DNA from: Aeromicrobium marinum DSM 15272
Lineage (GTDB): Bacteria > Actinomycetota > Actinomycetes > Propionibacteriales > Nocardioidaceae
Assembly: GCF_000160775.2 (NCBI RefSeq)
Contig: NZ_CM001024.1
Coordinates: forward strand, 657,016-721,015
Reading direction: 5' to 3'
DNA length: 64,000 nt
Both the position numbers and the translations under genes were made by a program. The notes under the pieces were generated by a model. That model had not been told where the DNA came from. It ran no database searches and saw nothing but the letters and a program-made list of their open reading frames with translations. Of the stretch, positions 36,012-46,096 are shown piece by piece; within the stretch, counting starts at the first letter, position 1, and each line of letters begins with the position of its first letter.

Positions 36012-37152
36012 GTACCTCGTGGTCTTCGGGGTCGCGGTGGGCGTCACCTACCTGCTGGCGTCCGTCGCCCGACAGCTCGCCGTCCACCTGGGGGCCGTGG
36101 CCGCGGTGCGCGACCGTGACGTCCACGCCCTGCCGACGCCGTACTTCGGTGGACCGGCGATGCTCGGCGGGCTGCTCGCCGCCTCGCTGGTCGCCGAGCG
36201 GCTGCCCTTCCTCGGGTCGGCCGACGACGGCGTGTTCCGCGACGTCCGGGCGGTGCTGGTGGGAGGGGTCGTCATCTGTCTGGTGGGGGTCGTCGACGAC
36301 CTCTTCGAGCTTGACGCGCTCAGCAAGTTCGCGGGGCAGATCCTCGCCGGCATCGTCGTGGTGGCCCTGGGCGTGCAGTTCGTGTACCTCCCCCTGCCGC
36401 AGACCTACATCGGACTCGACCAGGCGCAGGCCGTGATCGTCACGGTGCTGCTCATCGTCGGCACCGCCAACGCGGTCAACTTCGTCGACGGCCTCGACGG
36501 TCTCGCGTCCGGGATCGTCGCGATCGGCGCGGTCGCCTTCTTCTCCTACGCGTTCGTCCTCGCCGTCGTCAACGGTGAGACCAGGGCCATCGCCGCCGCC
36601 CTGCTGACCATCGCGCTCGCCGGGGTCTGCGTCGGCATCCTGCCGCACAACTTCTACCCCGCCCGGATGTTCATCGGCGACTCCGGCTCGATGCTGATCG
36701 GGCTGGTCATCGCCTGCTCGTCGATCAGTCTCACCGGCCAGTTCCCACCGACCAGCCTCGCCGAGGGCGTCGACGGGGCGGAGGCCAGTCTGCTGCCCGC
36801 CCTGCTGCCGGTGCTGCTGCCCTTCCTGATCCTGCTGGTGCCGTTCGTCGACCTCGGCCTCGCCGTGGTGCGCCGCACCCGCGCGGGCCGTTCGCCGTTC
36901 TCGCCCGACAAGATGCACATCCACCACCGCCTCCTCGAGATCGGCCACTCGCACCGCATGGCCGTGCTGCTCATGTACGCCGTCGCCGGGCTGGTGGCGT
37001 TCGGCACCGTGGTGGTGAGCCTGTTCAGCGGCTGGCAGTCCTTCGTCGGGTTCGGCGCGCTGGTCGTGCTCACCGCCGCAGCGATCTTCCTGCTGCCGCG
37101 CCTCGATGCCCGCGTCGCTGCCGCCGACCCCGGGGACGACGTCGCCACCTGA
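36004..37152 (+). CDS. wecA: Polyprenyl-phosphate GlcNAc-1-phosphate transferase (WecA/TagO/Rfe-like)
   Basis: 382 residues, about ten hydrophobic helices. Transfers a sugar-1-phosphate to decaprenyl/undecaprenyl phosphate, initiating cell-wall linker (arabinogalactan/teichoic) synthesis. GVVDDLFELD (about 97-106, the metal-binding DD motif), NFVDGLDGLASG, MFIGDSGSMLIG and the HIHHRLLEIGHSH loop (about 302-314) identify the family. GTG start overlapping sua5. It precedes atpI, the normal actinobacterial order. Confidence 0.94.
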   Translation: MREYLVVFGVAVGVTYLLASVARQLAVHLGAVAAVRDRDVHALPTPYFGGPAMLGGLLAASLVAERLPFLGSADDGVFRDVRAVLVGGVVICLVGVVDDLFELDALSKFAGQILAGIVVVALGVQFVYLPLPQTYIGLDQAQAVIVTVLLIVGTANAVNFVDGLDGLASGIVAIGAVAFFSYAFVLAVVNGETRAIAAALLTIALAGVCVGILPHNFYPARMFIGDSGSMLIGLVIACSSISLTGQFPPTSLAEGVDGAEASLLPALLPVLLPFLILLVPFVDLGLAVVRRTRAGRSPFSPDKMHIHHRLLEIGHSHRMAVLLMYAVAGLVAFGTVVVSLFSGWQSFVGFGALVVLTAAAIFLLPRLDARVAAADPGDDVAT

Positions 37153-37164
37153 CATGATCGGGCC

Positions 37165-37566
37165 ATGTCGACGCTGCGCTCCGTGATCCTTCCCGTCCTG
37201 CTGCTGACCGCGGTCTGTGCCGTCGTGGCCGGCTTCGTGGTCGGCTCGGCGGGGGTCGCCGGCGCCGCCGTGGGCGGGGGACTGGTGGCGGTGTTCCTCA
37301 GCTCCAACGGCACGATCCTCGAGCCGGCGACGAAGGCCGATCCCTCGTTGGCGCTGCTGGTGTCCCTCGCGCTGTTCACCGGCAAGGTGGCGGTCGTCCT
37401 GGTGCTGCTGGCGGTGTTCCTGAACTCCGACTCCGTCGCCGAGCGGTTCGACGGCCCGTCGCTGGGATTCACCCTGCTGGCCACGTCGCTCACCAGCACG
37501 ACGCTCCAGGTGCTGCAGTACCGGCGTCGGCGCGTGCCGACGTATGACCTGGGCGACACCCCGTGA
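37165..37566 (+). CDS. atpI: ATP synthase-associated membrane protein (AtpI-like)
   Basis: 133 residues with four hydrophobic helices, positioned immediately before atpB as AtpI is. Sequence similarity to AtpI is weak and the call rests on size, topology and place. A CATGAT hexamer (37153-37158) ends seven bases before the ATG and may be a weak leaderless promoter. AtpI/Mg-import or c-ring assembly roles are reported for the family. Confidence 0.75.
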   Translation: MSTLRSVILPVLLLTAVCAVVAGFVVGSAGVAGAAVGGGLVAVFLSSNGTILEPATKADPSLALLVSLALFTGKVAVVLVLLAVFLNSDSVAERFDGPSLGFTLLATSLTSTTLQVLQYRRRRVPTYDLGDTP

Positions 37567-37577
37567 GGATTGCCTGA

Positions 37578-37583
37578 TAGCCT
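37578..37583 (+). promoter_or_regulatory. Possible -10 hexamer (TAGCCT) for the atp operon
   Basis: TAGCCT in the 147-base gap between atpI and atpB gives a leader of about 125 bases before atpB. A 38-codon open frame (37593-37709) lies inside that leader. Confidence 0.4.
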
Positions 37584-37713
37584 CAAGGCGCGATGAACCG
37601 ACCCCCTTCGGCTTTCCGGAACCGCCGGTTCTCGATGCACGATGACGCTGGCCGTATGCCGGATCGCGACCTCACAGTCGACAGCGACCGCGCCATGAGA
37701 CAAGGGTGACCGA

Positions 37714-38511
37714 GTGACTTTCGCCTGGACGACGTTTGCTGCCGTTTCGGAGCCGCCGAGCCCCGGACCTGCGGACTTCAACCTCCCCCCGATCTTCGAG
37801 ATCGGTGAGTTCGGCGTCACCAAGCCGATGGTCCTGGTGGTCCTGTCCGCCGTCATCGCCTTCGGCGTCATGTACGCCATGGCCCGCCAGGCGGCGGTCG
37901 TCCCCAGCCGGATGCAGTTCGCCGGCGAGAGCGTCTACGGCTTCGTCAAGGGTGTCGCCCGCGACAACATCGGCTCGGCCGAGTACATGAAGTACGTGCC
38001 GTACCTGTTCACGATCTTCCTGTTCGTGCTGGTCAACAACTACTTCGGCATCATCCCGTTCATCCAGTTCCCGACCATGTCGCGCATCGGCTACGTCGTC
38101 GCCATCGCCGGCATCGCCTGGTTGGTCTACAACATCGCCGGCATCATCAAGCACGGCTTCTTCGGCTACCTCAAGCACCAGACCGTGCCTGCCGGCATCG
38201 ACGGCCCGATCCTGGTCCTGCTGGTCCCGCTGGAGTTCTTCTCCAACATCGTCGTGCGGCCGTTCACGCTCATCCTGCGACTGTTCGCCACGATGTTCGC
38301 CGGCCACCTCCTGCTGATCCTGTTCGCCCTCGGCGGCGAGTACCTGCTCCTGAGCTCGGACAACGCGTTCGCGATCCCCGGCGGCATCCTGTCGGTGCTG
38401 ATGGCGATCGTCATCAGCTTCCTGGAGATGCTGATCATGTTCCTGCAGGCCTACGTCTTCACCCTGCTGACCGCCATGTACATCGGCACGGCGATCTCCG
38501 AGGAGCACTGA
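37714..38511 (+). CDS. atpB: ATP synthase F0 subunit a
   Basis: 265-residue membrane subunit forming the proton half-channels. The essential arginine is in VRPFTLILRLFATMFAGHLLL (about 188-208), and FLEMLIMFLQAYVFTLLTAMYI is the C-terminal helix. GTG start after AAGGGTGACC. First structural gene of atpBEFHAGDC. Confidence 0.96.
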   Translation: MTFAWTTFAAVSEPPSPGPADFNLPPIFEIGEFGVTKPMVLVVLSAVIAFGVMYAMARQAAVVPSRMQFAGESVYGFVKGVARDNIGSAEYMKYVPYLFTIFLFVLVNNYFGIIPFIQFPTMSRIGYVVAIAGIAWLVYNIAGIIKHGFFGYLKHQTVPAGIDGPILVLLVPLEFFSNIVVRPFTLILRLFATMFAGHLLLILFALGGEYLLLSSDNAFAIPGGILSVLMAIVISFLEMLIMFLQAYVFTLLTAMYIGTAISEEH

Positions 38512-38609
38512 GCTCCGCACCACCCCCTGATCCAGCCGGCGTCTGCCGGCCCACAACTACATAGATTCCCCTCGCTGGCGTCGTCGACGTCACTACGAAA
38601 GGAAATGCC

Positions 38610-38813
38610 GTGGAAGGCACTTTGAACATGATCGGTCTCGGCTTGGCCGCGATCGGCCCCGGTATCGGTATCGGTCTGATCTTCGCCGCGTTCGTCAGTG
38701 GTGTCGCCCGCCAGCCCGAGGCCGAGGGCAAGCTGCGCTCCATCGCCATCCTCGGCTTCGTGCTCGCCGAGCAGCTGTTCATCATCGGCGTCGCACTCGC
38801 GTTCGTCCTGTAG
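38610..38813 (+). CDS. atpE: ATP synthase F0 subunit c
   Basis: 67 residues, two helices. [21 protein letters not shown] (helix 1 glycine motif), the polar [10 protein letters not shown] loop, and the proton-carrying glutamate in [12 protein letters not shown] (about residue 54). GTG start with AAAGGA upstream. The 98-base gap before it contains GCCGGC-GTCT-GCCGGC at about 38534-38549, a small hairpin that could adjust subunit stoichiometry. Confidence 0.96.
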   Translation: MEGTLNMIGLGLAAIGPGIGIGLIFAAFVSGVARQPEAEGKLRSIAILGFVLAEQLFIIGVALAFVL

Positions 38814-38846
38814 CCACCGCACCATTCGTCGACAGAAGGCACGTCA

Positions 38847-39386
38847 ATGATCGAGACTCTCGTCGCAGCAGCCGAGGGTGAGGAGCTCAACCCCCTCATC
38901 CCGCATGTCAGCGAGATCATCATCGGCCTGGTCGTCTTCGGGCTGCTCTTCTTCCTCCTGCGCAAGTTCGTCGTCCCGATGTTCGAGCAGGCGTACGCCG
39001 AGCGCACCGCCGCCATCGAAGGTGGCATCGAGGACGCGCAGGCAGCGCAGAAGGAAGCCCAGGCCGCGCTGGAGAAGTACAACGCCCAGCTGGCCGACGC
39101 CCGCCACGAGGCCGCTCGCATCCGCGAGGAGGCCAAGGAGCAGGGTGCGCAGATCCTCGCCGAGCTGCGGGCCCAGGCGCAGGCCGACGCCGAGCGCATC
39201 ACCGCGACCGCGCACGCGCAGGTCGAGGCCGAGCGTGCCCAGGTCGTGGCCCAGCTCAAGAGCGAGGTCGGCTCGATGGCGACCCAGCTCGCGAGCCGGA
39301 TCGTCGGCGAGGCGCTCGAGGACGATGCACGTCAGCAGCGCACCGTCGAGCGGTTCATCGCCGAGCTCGAGGAGTCCTCGAACTGA
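38847..39386 (+). CDS. atpF: ATP synthase F0 subunit b
   Basis: 179 residues. One N-terminal helix (about 20-42, EIIIGLVVFGLLFFLL) and a long charged coiled coil forming the peripheral stalk (RTAAIEGGIEDAQAAQKEAQAAL). ATG after AGAAGG. Its TGA overlaps the atpH ATG. It is a separate gene from delta, in contrast to the mycobacterial b-delta fusion. Confidence 0.95.
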   Translation: MIETLVAAAEGEELNPLIPHVSEIIIGLVVFGLLFFLLRKFVVPMFEQAYAERTAAIEGGIEDAQAAQKEAQAALEKYNAQLADARHEAARIREEAKEQGAQILAELRAQAQADAERITATAHAQVEAERAQVVAQLKSEVGSMATQLASRIVGEALEDDARQQRTVERFIAELEESSN

Positions 39387-40186
39387 TGCGTGGAATCTCA
39401 GCGAAGTCCTTGGCCGACGTCCTGGCGGCGGTCGACGCCGCCACGGGGTCGACCGGCGACCTCGGCGCCGAGCTCTTCGGTGCCGTGGCCGTCCTCGACG
39501 GCGCACCCGCGCTGCGGCGGGTCCTCACCGACCCGTCCACCGAGGACGAGGCCAAGGCCGGTCTGGCCGCGCAGGTCTTCGGTGGCAAGGTCGGGGCCGA
39601 CGCCGTGGCCGTCATCGAGACCGCGGCCCGCGGACGGTGGGGGTCGTCGCGTGACCTCACCGACGGGCTCGAGACGGCAGGGGTCTCCGCGCTCGTCGCG
39701 GCCGCCGATGCCGCCGGCGAGCTCGACGCCCTCGAGACCGAGCTGTTCGAGGTCGGCCGCCTGGTGCGGTCCGACGCCGAGCTGCGGCAGGTGGTCTCGG
39801 ACCGCTCCGTCGCGACCGACGCGAAGGCGACGCTGCTCGCCTCCCTCGTCGGCGGCAAGGTGACGGGCCCGACCTTGGCCCTGGCCACGCAGGCAGCGGC
39901 TGCTCGTACCGGCTCCTTCGAGCGGGCGATCGCCGCGTTCGGTGAGACCGTCGCGGCACGTCGTCATCGGCTGCTCGCCGAGGTCCGCGTCGCCGCCGAG
40001 CTGGGTGCCACCGAGACCGACCGCCTGGCGCGGGCGCTCGCGGCCAAGTACGGCCGCGAGGTCCACCTCAACATCATCGTCGACCCGTCGGTCCTCGGAG
40101 GCATCGCCGTCTCCGTCGGCGACGAGTCCGTCGACGGTTCCATGTCCACTCGTCTCGAGAACGCCCGTCGGCGACTCGCAGGCTGA
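39386..40186 (+). CDS. atpH: ATP synthase F1 subunit delta
   Basis: 266 residues, about 90 longer than the E. coli subunit. The extra length is common in actinobacteria with an N-terminal extension ([19 protein letters not shown]). The conserved C-terminal part is [28 protein letters not shown] (about 218-245). Links F1 to the b stalk. Start overlaps the atpF stop by one base. Confidence 0.94.
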   Translation: MRGISAKSLADVLAAVDAATGSTGDLGAELFGAVAVLDGAPALRRVLTDPSTEDEAKAGLAAQVFGGKVGADAVAVIETAARGRWGSSRDLTDGLETAGVSALVAAADAAGELDALETELFEVGRLVRSDAELRQVVSDRSVATDAKATLLASLVGGKVTGPTLALATQAAAARTGSFERAIAAFGETVAARRHRLLAEVRVAAELGATETDRLARALAAKYGREVHLNIIVDPSVLGGIAVSVGDESVDGSMSTRLENARRRLAG

Positions 40187-40221
40187 CCACACTCTCCACG
40201 AAGAAGAAGGCAGGCACACAC

Positions 40222-41862
40222 ATGGCGGAACTCACGATCCGTCCGGACGAGATCCGCGACGCGTTGCAGAAGTTCGTGGCCGACTACAAGCCGGCCGCAG
40301 CCGCGGCCGAAGAGGTCGGCATCGTCGCCGAGGCCGGTGACGGCATCGCGCGCGTCGAGGGACTGCCCTCGGCGATGGCCAACGAGCTGCTGGAGTTCGA
40401 GGACGGCACGTTGGGCCTGGCGCTCAACCTCGACGTCCGCGAGATCGGCGTCGTCATCCTCGGTGAGTTCTCCGGCATCGAGGAGGGTCAGAAGGTCCGT
40501 CGCACCGGTGAGGTCCTCTCCGTCCCCGTCGGTGACGCCTACCTCGGTCGCGTGGTGGACCCGCTGGGCTCCCCGATCGACGGGCTCGGCGAGATCGAGT
40601 CGAGCAAGCGTCGCGCGCTGGAGCTGCAGGCCCCCAACGTCATGCAGCGCAAGAGCGTGCACGAGCCGCTGATGACCGGGCTCAAGTCGATCGACTCGCT
40701 CACCCCGATCGGCCGCGGTCAGCGCCAGCTGATCATCGGTGACCGCCAGACCGGCAAGACCGCCATCGCGATCGACACGATCATCAACCAGAAGGCGTTC
40801 TGGGAGTCCGGCGACGAGTCCAAGCAGGTGCGCTGCATCTACGTGGCCATCGGTCAGAAGGGTTCGACCATCGCCGCCGTGCGCGGCGCCCTGGAGGAGG
40901 CCGGCGCGCTGGAGTACACCACCATCGTGGCCGCTCCCGCCTCGGACTCGGCCGGCTTCAAGTACCTCGCCCCGTACACCGGCTCGGCCATCGGCCAGGA
41001 GTGGATGTACGCCGGCAAGCACGTGCTGATCGTGTTCGACGACCTGTCCAAGCAGGCCGAGGCCTACCGTGCGGTGTCGCTGCTGCTGCGTCGCCCGCCG
41101 GGCCGCGAGGCCTACCCCGGCGACGTGTTCTACCTGCACAGCCGGCTGCTGGAGCGCTGCGCCAAGCTCAGCGACGAGCTGGGCGCCGGCTCGATGACCG
41201 GCCTGCCGATCATCGAGACCAAGGCCAACGACGTGTCGGCCTACATCCCGACCAACGTCATCAGCATCACCGACGGCCAGATCTTCCTGCAGTCCGACCT
41301 CTTCAACGCCAACCAGCGTCCCGCGGTCGACGTCGGCATCTCGGTGTCGCGCGTGGGTGGTGCGGCGATGCAGAAGTCGATGAAGGCGGTCACCGGTTCG
41401 CTCAAGGTCGAGCTCGCGCAGTACCGCGCGATGGAGGCGTTCGCGATGTTCGCCTCCGACCTCGACGCCGCGTCCAAGCAGCAGCTGGCCCGTGGTCAGC
41501 GCATCATGGAGCTGTTCAAGCAGGGTCAGTACGAGCCGTTCCCGGTCGAGCACCAGGTCGTGTCGATCTGGGCCGCGTCGGCGGGCAAGCTCGATCCCGT
41601 GCCGGTCGAGGACATCAGCCGGTTCGAGACCGAGTTCCTCGACTACCTCAAGCGCTCGCACACCGGGATCCTCGACGCGATCCGCGAGACCGGGAAGTTC
41701 GAGGACGACAGCAAGCAGGCGCTCGAGGAGGCCTACGAGTCGTTCACCGACCAGTTCGAGACGTCCGAGGGCGGCTCGATCAAGGTCGGTCACGAGGAGC
41801 ACGAGGCCCTGTCCGACGAGGACGTCGAGCAGGAGCAGATCGTCAAGCAGAAGCGGGGCTGA
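40222..41862 (+). CDS. atpA: ATP synthase F1 subunit alpha
   Basis: 546 residues. Walker [16 protein letters not shown] (about 173-187), [24 protein letters not shown], and the [21 protein letters not shown] signature (about 292-313) identify the non-catalytic nucleotide-binding subunit. ATG preceded by GAAGAAGAAGG. The acidic tail ([18 protein letters not shown]) is typical of actinobacteria. Confidence 0.97.
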   Translation: MAELTIRPDEIRDALQKFVADYKPAAAAAEEVGIVAEAGDGIARVEGLPSAMANELLEFEDGTLGLALNLDVREIGVVILGEFSGIEEGQKVRRTGEVLSVPVGDAYLGRVVDPLGSPIDGLGEIESSKRRALELQAPNVMQRKSVHEPLMTGLKSIDSLTPIGRGQRQLIIGDRQTGKTAIAIDTIINQKAFWESGDESKQVRCIYVAIGQKGSTIAAVRGALEEAGALEYTTIVAAPASDSAGFKYLAPYTGSAIGQEWMYAGKHVLIVFDDLSKQAEAYRAVSLLLRRPPGREAYPGDVFYLHSRLLERCAKLSDELGAGSMTGLPIIETKANDVSAYIPTNVISITDGQIFLQSDLFNANQRPAVDVGISVSRVGGAAMQKSMKAVTGSLKVELAQYRAMEAFAMFASDLDAASKQQLARGQRIMELFKQGQYEPFPVEHQVVSIWAASAGKLDPVPVEDISRFETEFLDYLKRSHTGILDAIRETGKFEDDSKQALEEAYESFTDQFETSEGGSIKVGHEEHEALSDEDVEQEQIVKQKRG

Positions 41863-41864
41863 CG

Positions 41865-44247
<2,383 letters not shown>

Positions 44248-44248
<1 letters not shown>

Positions 44249-44640
44249 TGGCAGCCAAGGAACAGGGCAAGGCCCTCCAGGTCGAGCTCGTGGCCGCTGA
44301 CCGGGTCGTGTGGTCCGGTCAGGCAGGCGAGGTGAGCGCGCGCACGGTCGAGGGTGACCTCGGCGTGCTGCGCGGTCACACCCCGTTGCTCTCCCTGCTG
44401 GTGCCCGGCGTCGTCGTGATCCGGTCCACCGACGGTGAGACGGTGCGCGCGGCCGTGGCCGAGGGCTTCCTCTCGGTCGCGAACGACCACGTGTCGATCC
44501 TCAGCGAGGACGTGTACCTGGAGTCCGAGCTCGACACGGCGACCATCCAGCACGAGATCGAGACGGCACGAGCCGCCGAGGACCACGACGCGGTGCTGCG
44601 CGCGGAGGCCAAGTTCCGCACCATCGGCAAGGCGTCCTGA
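44248..44640 (+). CDS. atpC: ATP synthase F1 subunit epsilon
   Basis: 130 residues. VELVAADRVVWSGQAGEVSARTVEGDLGVLRGHTPL is cut here to its markers: WSGQA and GDLGVLRGHTPLL of the beta-sandwich (about 20-50), then a short C-terminal helical pair (IQHEIETARAAEDHDAVLRAE). ATG shares one base with the atpD stop. Confidence 0.95.
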
Positions 44641-44659
44641 CGACCTGAGGGGGTTCACC

Positions 44660-45106
44660 GTGCCACTGTGGCTGTGGTTCGTCGACTCCCTTGCCGTGCT
44701 CGCCATCTTGGCGATCCTGGTGCTGATCGCCGTCGTGATCCGTCGGCGGTACCTGGAGCGGACCGCTGGCGCCTTCGAGATGAGCATCAACCGGCACGAG
44801 GCGCCCGGTCCGCGGGGATGGATCCTGGGCGTCGCCGTCTACGGGGCCACCGAGGTCGAGTGGTACCGCACCTTCTCGTTGTCATGGCGGCCCCGGCACC
44901 GGTTCCCGCGCGGTGAGGTGGCGATCGAGGGTCGCCGCCAGCCGCAGGGCGCGGAGGCCTTCACCCTGCACCCCGGTCAGGTCGTGGCGACCTGCACGAC
45001 CTCCTCGGGGGTCCGTCAGCTCGCGATGAGTCCCACCTCGCTCACCGGGCTGCTCGCGTGGCTGGAGTCGTCGCCGCCGGGCCGCGGTGTCAACAAGGTC
45101 GTCTGA
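44660..45106 (+). CDS. DUF2550 membrane protein
   Basis: 148 residues. GTG start 20 bases after atpC. One transmembrane helix (about 5-28) and a small soluble domain with GWILGVAVYGATEVEWYRTFSLSWRP (positions about 54-79), typical of DUF2550. This family is characteristically found directly behind atpC in actinobacteria; function unknown. Some members resemble a PH-like fold. Confidence 0.85.
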   Translation: MPLWLWFVDSLAVLAILAILVLIAVVIRRRYLERTAGAFEMSINRHEAPGPRGWILGVAVYGATEVEWYRTFSLSWRPRHRFPRGEVAIEGRRQPQGAEAFTLHPGQVVATCTTSSGVRQLAMSPTSLTGLLAWLESSPPGRGVNKVV

Positions 45107-45128
45107 TGACGACGACGGCGTCCCGCGC

Positions 45129-45134
45129 TAGTCT
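45129..45134 (+). promoter_or_regulatory. -10 hexamer (TAGTCT) upstream of the small secreted protein
   Basis: TAGTCT in GCGCTAGTCTGGGAC, about 75 bases before the ATG at 45210. Confidence 0.45.
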
Positions 45135-45209
45135 GGGACCAACGGCGCCGTCATCGACGGTGTCGAGGGAGAGGACCTCCGGGTCCGCCGTCGTCGTGAG
45201 GACATCGAG

Positions 45210-45380
45210 ATGAAGAAGTTCGCCGCCGCATTCGCTCTGGTGTTGGTGCCGGTTCTCGGCACCACCCCCGCCGCCTCCGCAGCCCCGTCAGAGCCGTCGA
45301 CGTCGACGGTCAAGATCGGCAAGGCTGCCGGACCTGCGGGAGGGTCGTTCGTCGTCGCGCGGGCGATCGACTGGCACTGA
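45210..45380 (+). CDS. Small secreted protein, function unknown
   Basis: 56 residues. MKKFAAAFALVLVPVLGTT followed by PAASA|APSEPS is a clear Sec signal with an AxA cleavage site near residue 25, leaving a mature peptide of about 32 residues (ending FVVARAIDWH). No cysteines. A GAGG site lies seven bases before the ATG, and codon use is like the neighbours (high GC at third positions). I do not recognise a family. It stands alone between DUF2550 and the minus-strand adenosyltransferase gene. Confidence 0.7.
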   Translation: MKKFAAAFALVLVPVLGTTPAASAAPSEPSTSTVKIGKAAGPAGGSFVVARAIDWH

Positions 45381-45412
45381 CCGGTCAGCGCTGACTCGTC
45401 AGCACCGCACCG

Positions 45413-45991
45413 TCACGCCTGGCGCTCGCCGCCGGGCACCCACAGCACGTCCCCGCGTCCGGTGTTCGCGCACCGGGCCAGGATGAACAGCAGGTCGCTC
45501 AGTCGGTTGAGGTAGGTGGCCGTGAGCGGGTTCATGCTGTCGCCGTGCTCCTCGATGGCCGACCACGCAGCCCGCTCGGCGCGCCGCACGACGGTCCGGG
45601 CGACGTGCAGATGGGCCGCGGAGGGCGTGCCGCCGGGCAGGATGAACGACCGCAGCTTCTCCACCCGCTCGTTGTAGAGGTCGCACCACTGCTCGAGCCG
45701 CTCGACGTAGTCGGGCTCCACCCGCAGCGGCGGGTACGGGGGGTCGTCCACCACGGGGGCACCGAGGTCGGCACCGACGTCGAACAGGTCGTTCTGCACG
45801 TGGGTCAGGACCGCGGCGACGTCGTCGTCGAGCTCGCCCAGCGAGAGCACCACGCCCAGGTGGCTGTTGGCCTCGTCGACGTCGGCGTAGGCGACCAGAC
45901 GCCGGTCGTTCTTGCTGGTGCGACTCATGTCGACCAGCGCCGTGGTGCCGTCGTCTCCGGTGCGGGTGTAGATCCTCGTCAGGTTGACCAT
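45413..45991 (-). CDS. Cob(I)alamin adenosyltransferase (PduO type)
   Basis: 192 residues. Attaches the adenosyl group of ATP to cob(I)alamin, producing the cofactor of the mutase encoded divergently 105 bases away. YTRTGDDGTTALVDMSRTSKND at the N-terminus (shown as TRTGDDGTTAL and RTSKND) is the ATP-binding signature; RTVVRRAERAAWSA and LNRLSDLLFILARCAN complete the PduO pattern. ATG start with a leaderless -10 at 45999. Confidence 0.95.
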   Translation of the reverse strand: MVNLTRIYTRTGDDGTTALVDMSRTSKNDRRLVAYADVDEANSHLGVVLSLGELDDDVAAVLTHVQNDLFDVGADLGAPVVDDPPYPPLRVEPDYVERLEQWCDLYNERVEKLRSFILPGGTPSAAHLHVARTVVRRAERAAWSAIEEHGDSMNPLTATYLNRLSDLLFILARCANTGRGDVLWVPGGERQA

Positions 45992-45998
45992 GGGGCCG

Positions 45999-46004
45999 AG
46001 CGTA
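45999..46004 (-). promoter_or_regulatory. -10 hexamer (TACGCT) for the adenosyltransferase gene
   Basis: TACGCT on the minus strand ends eight bases before the ATG at 45991. Confidence 0.55.
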
Positions 46005-46084
46005 TCGGCCGGTCCGTGGAGCGACCGACCCCCACGCGACTGTTGCGTGCCTCACCGTCGGTGCGGTGGACGTTTACGTCACGG

Positions 46085-46090
46085 TAATCT
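46085..46090 (+). promoter_or_regulatory. -10 hexamer (TAATCT) for ethylmalonyl-CoA mutase, leaderless
   Basis: TAATCT, the closest match to consensus in the window, ends seven bases before the ATG at 46097. Divergent from the adenosyltransferase promoter. Confidence 0.6.
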
Positions 46091-46096
46091 GCCCCC

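Noticed and set aside
45992..46096. Cobalamin riboswitch between the adenosyltransferase and mutase genes
   Set aside because: 105 bases shared by two divergent leaderless promoters leave no room for the fold, and no B12-box was seen.
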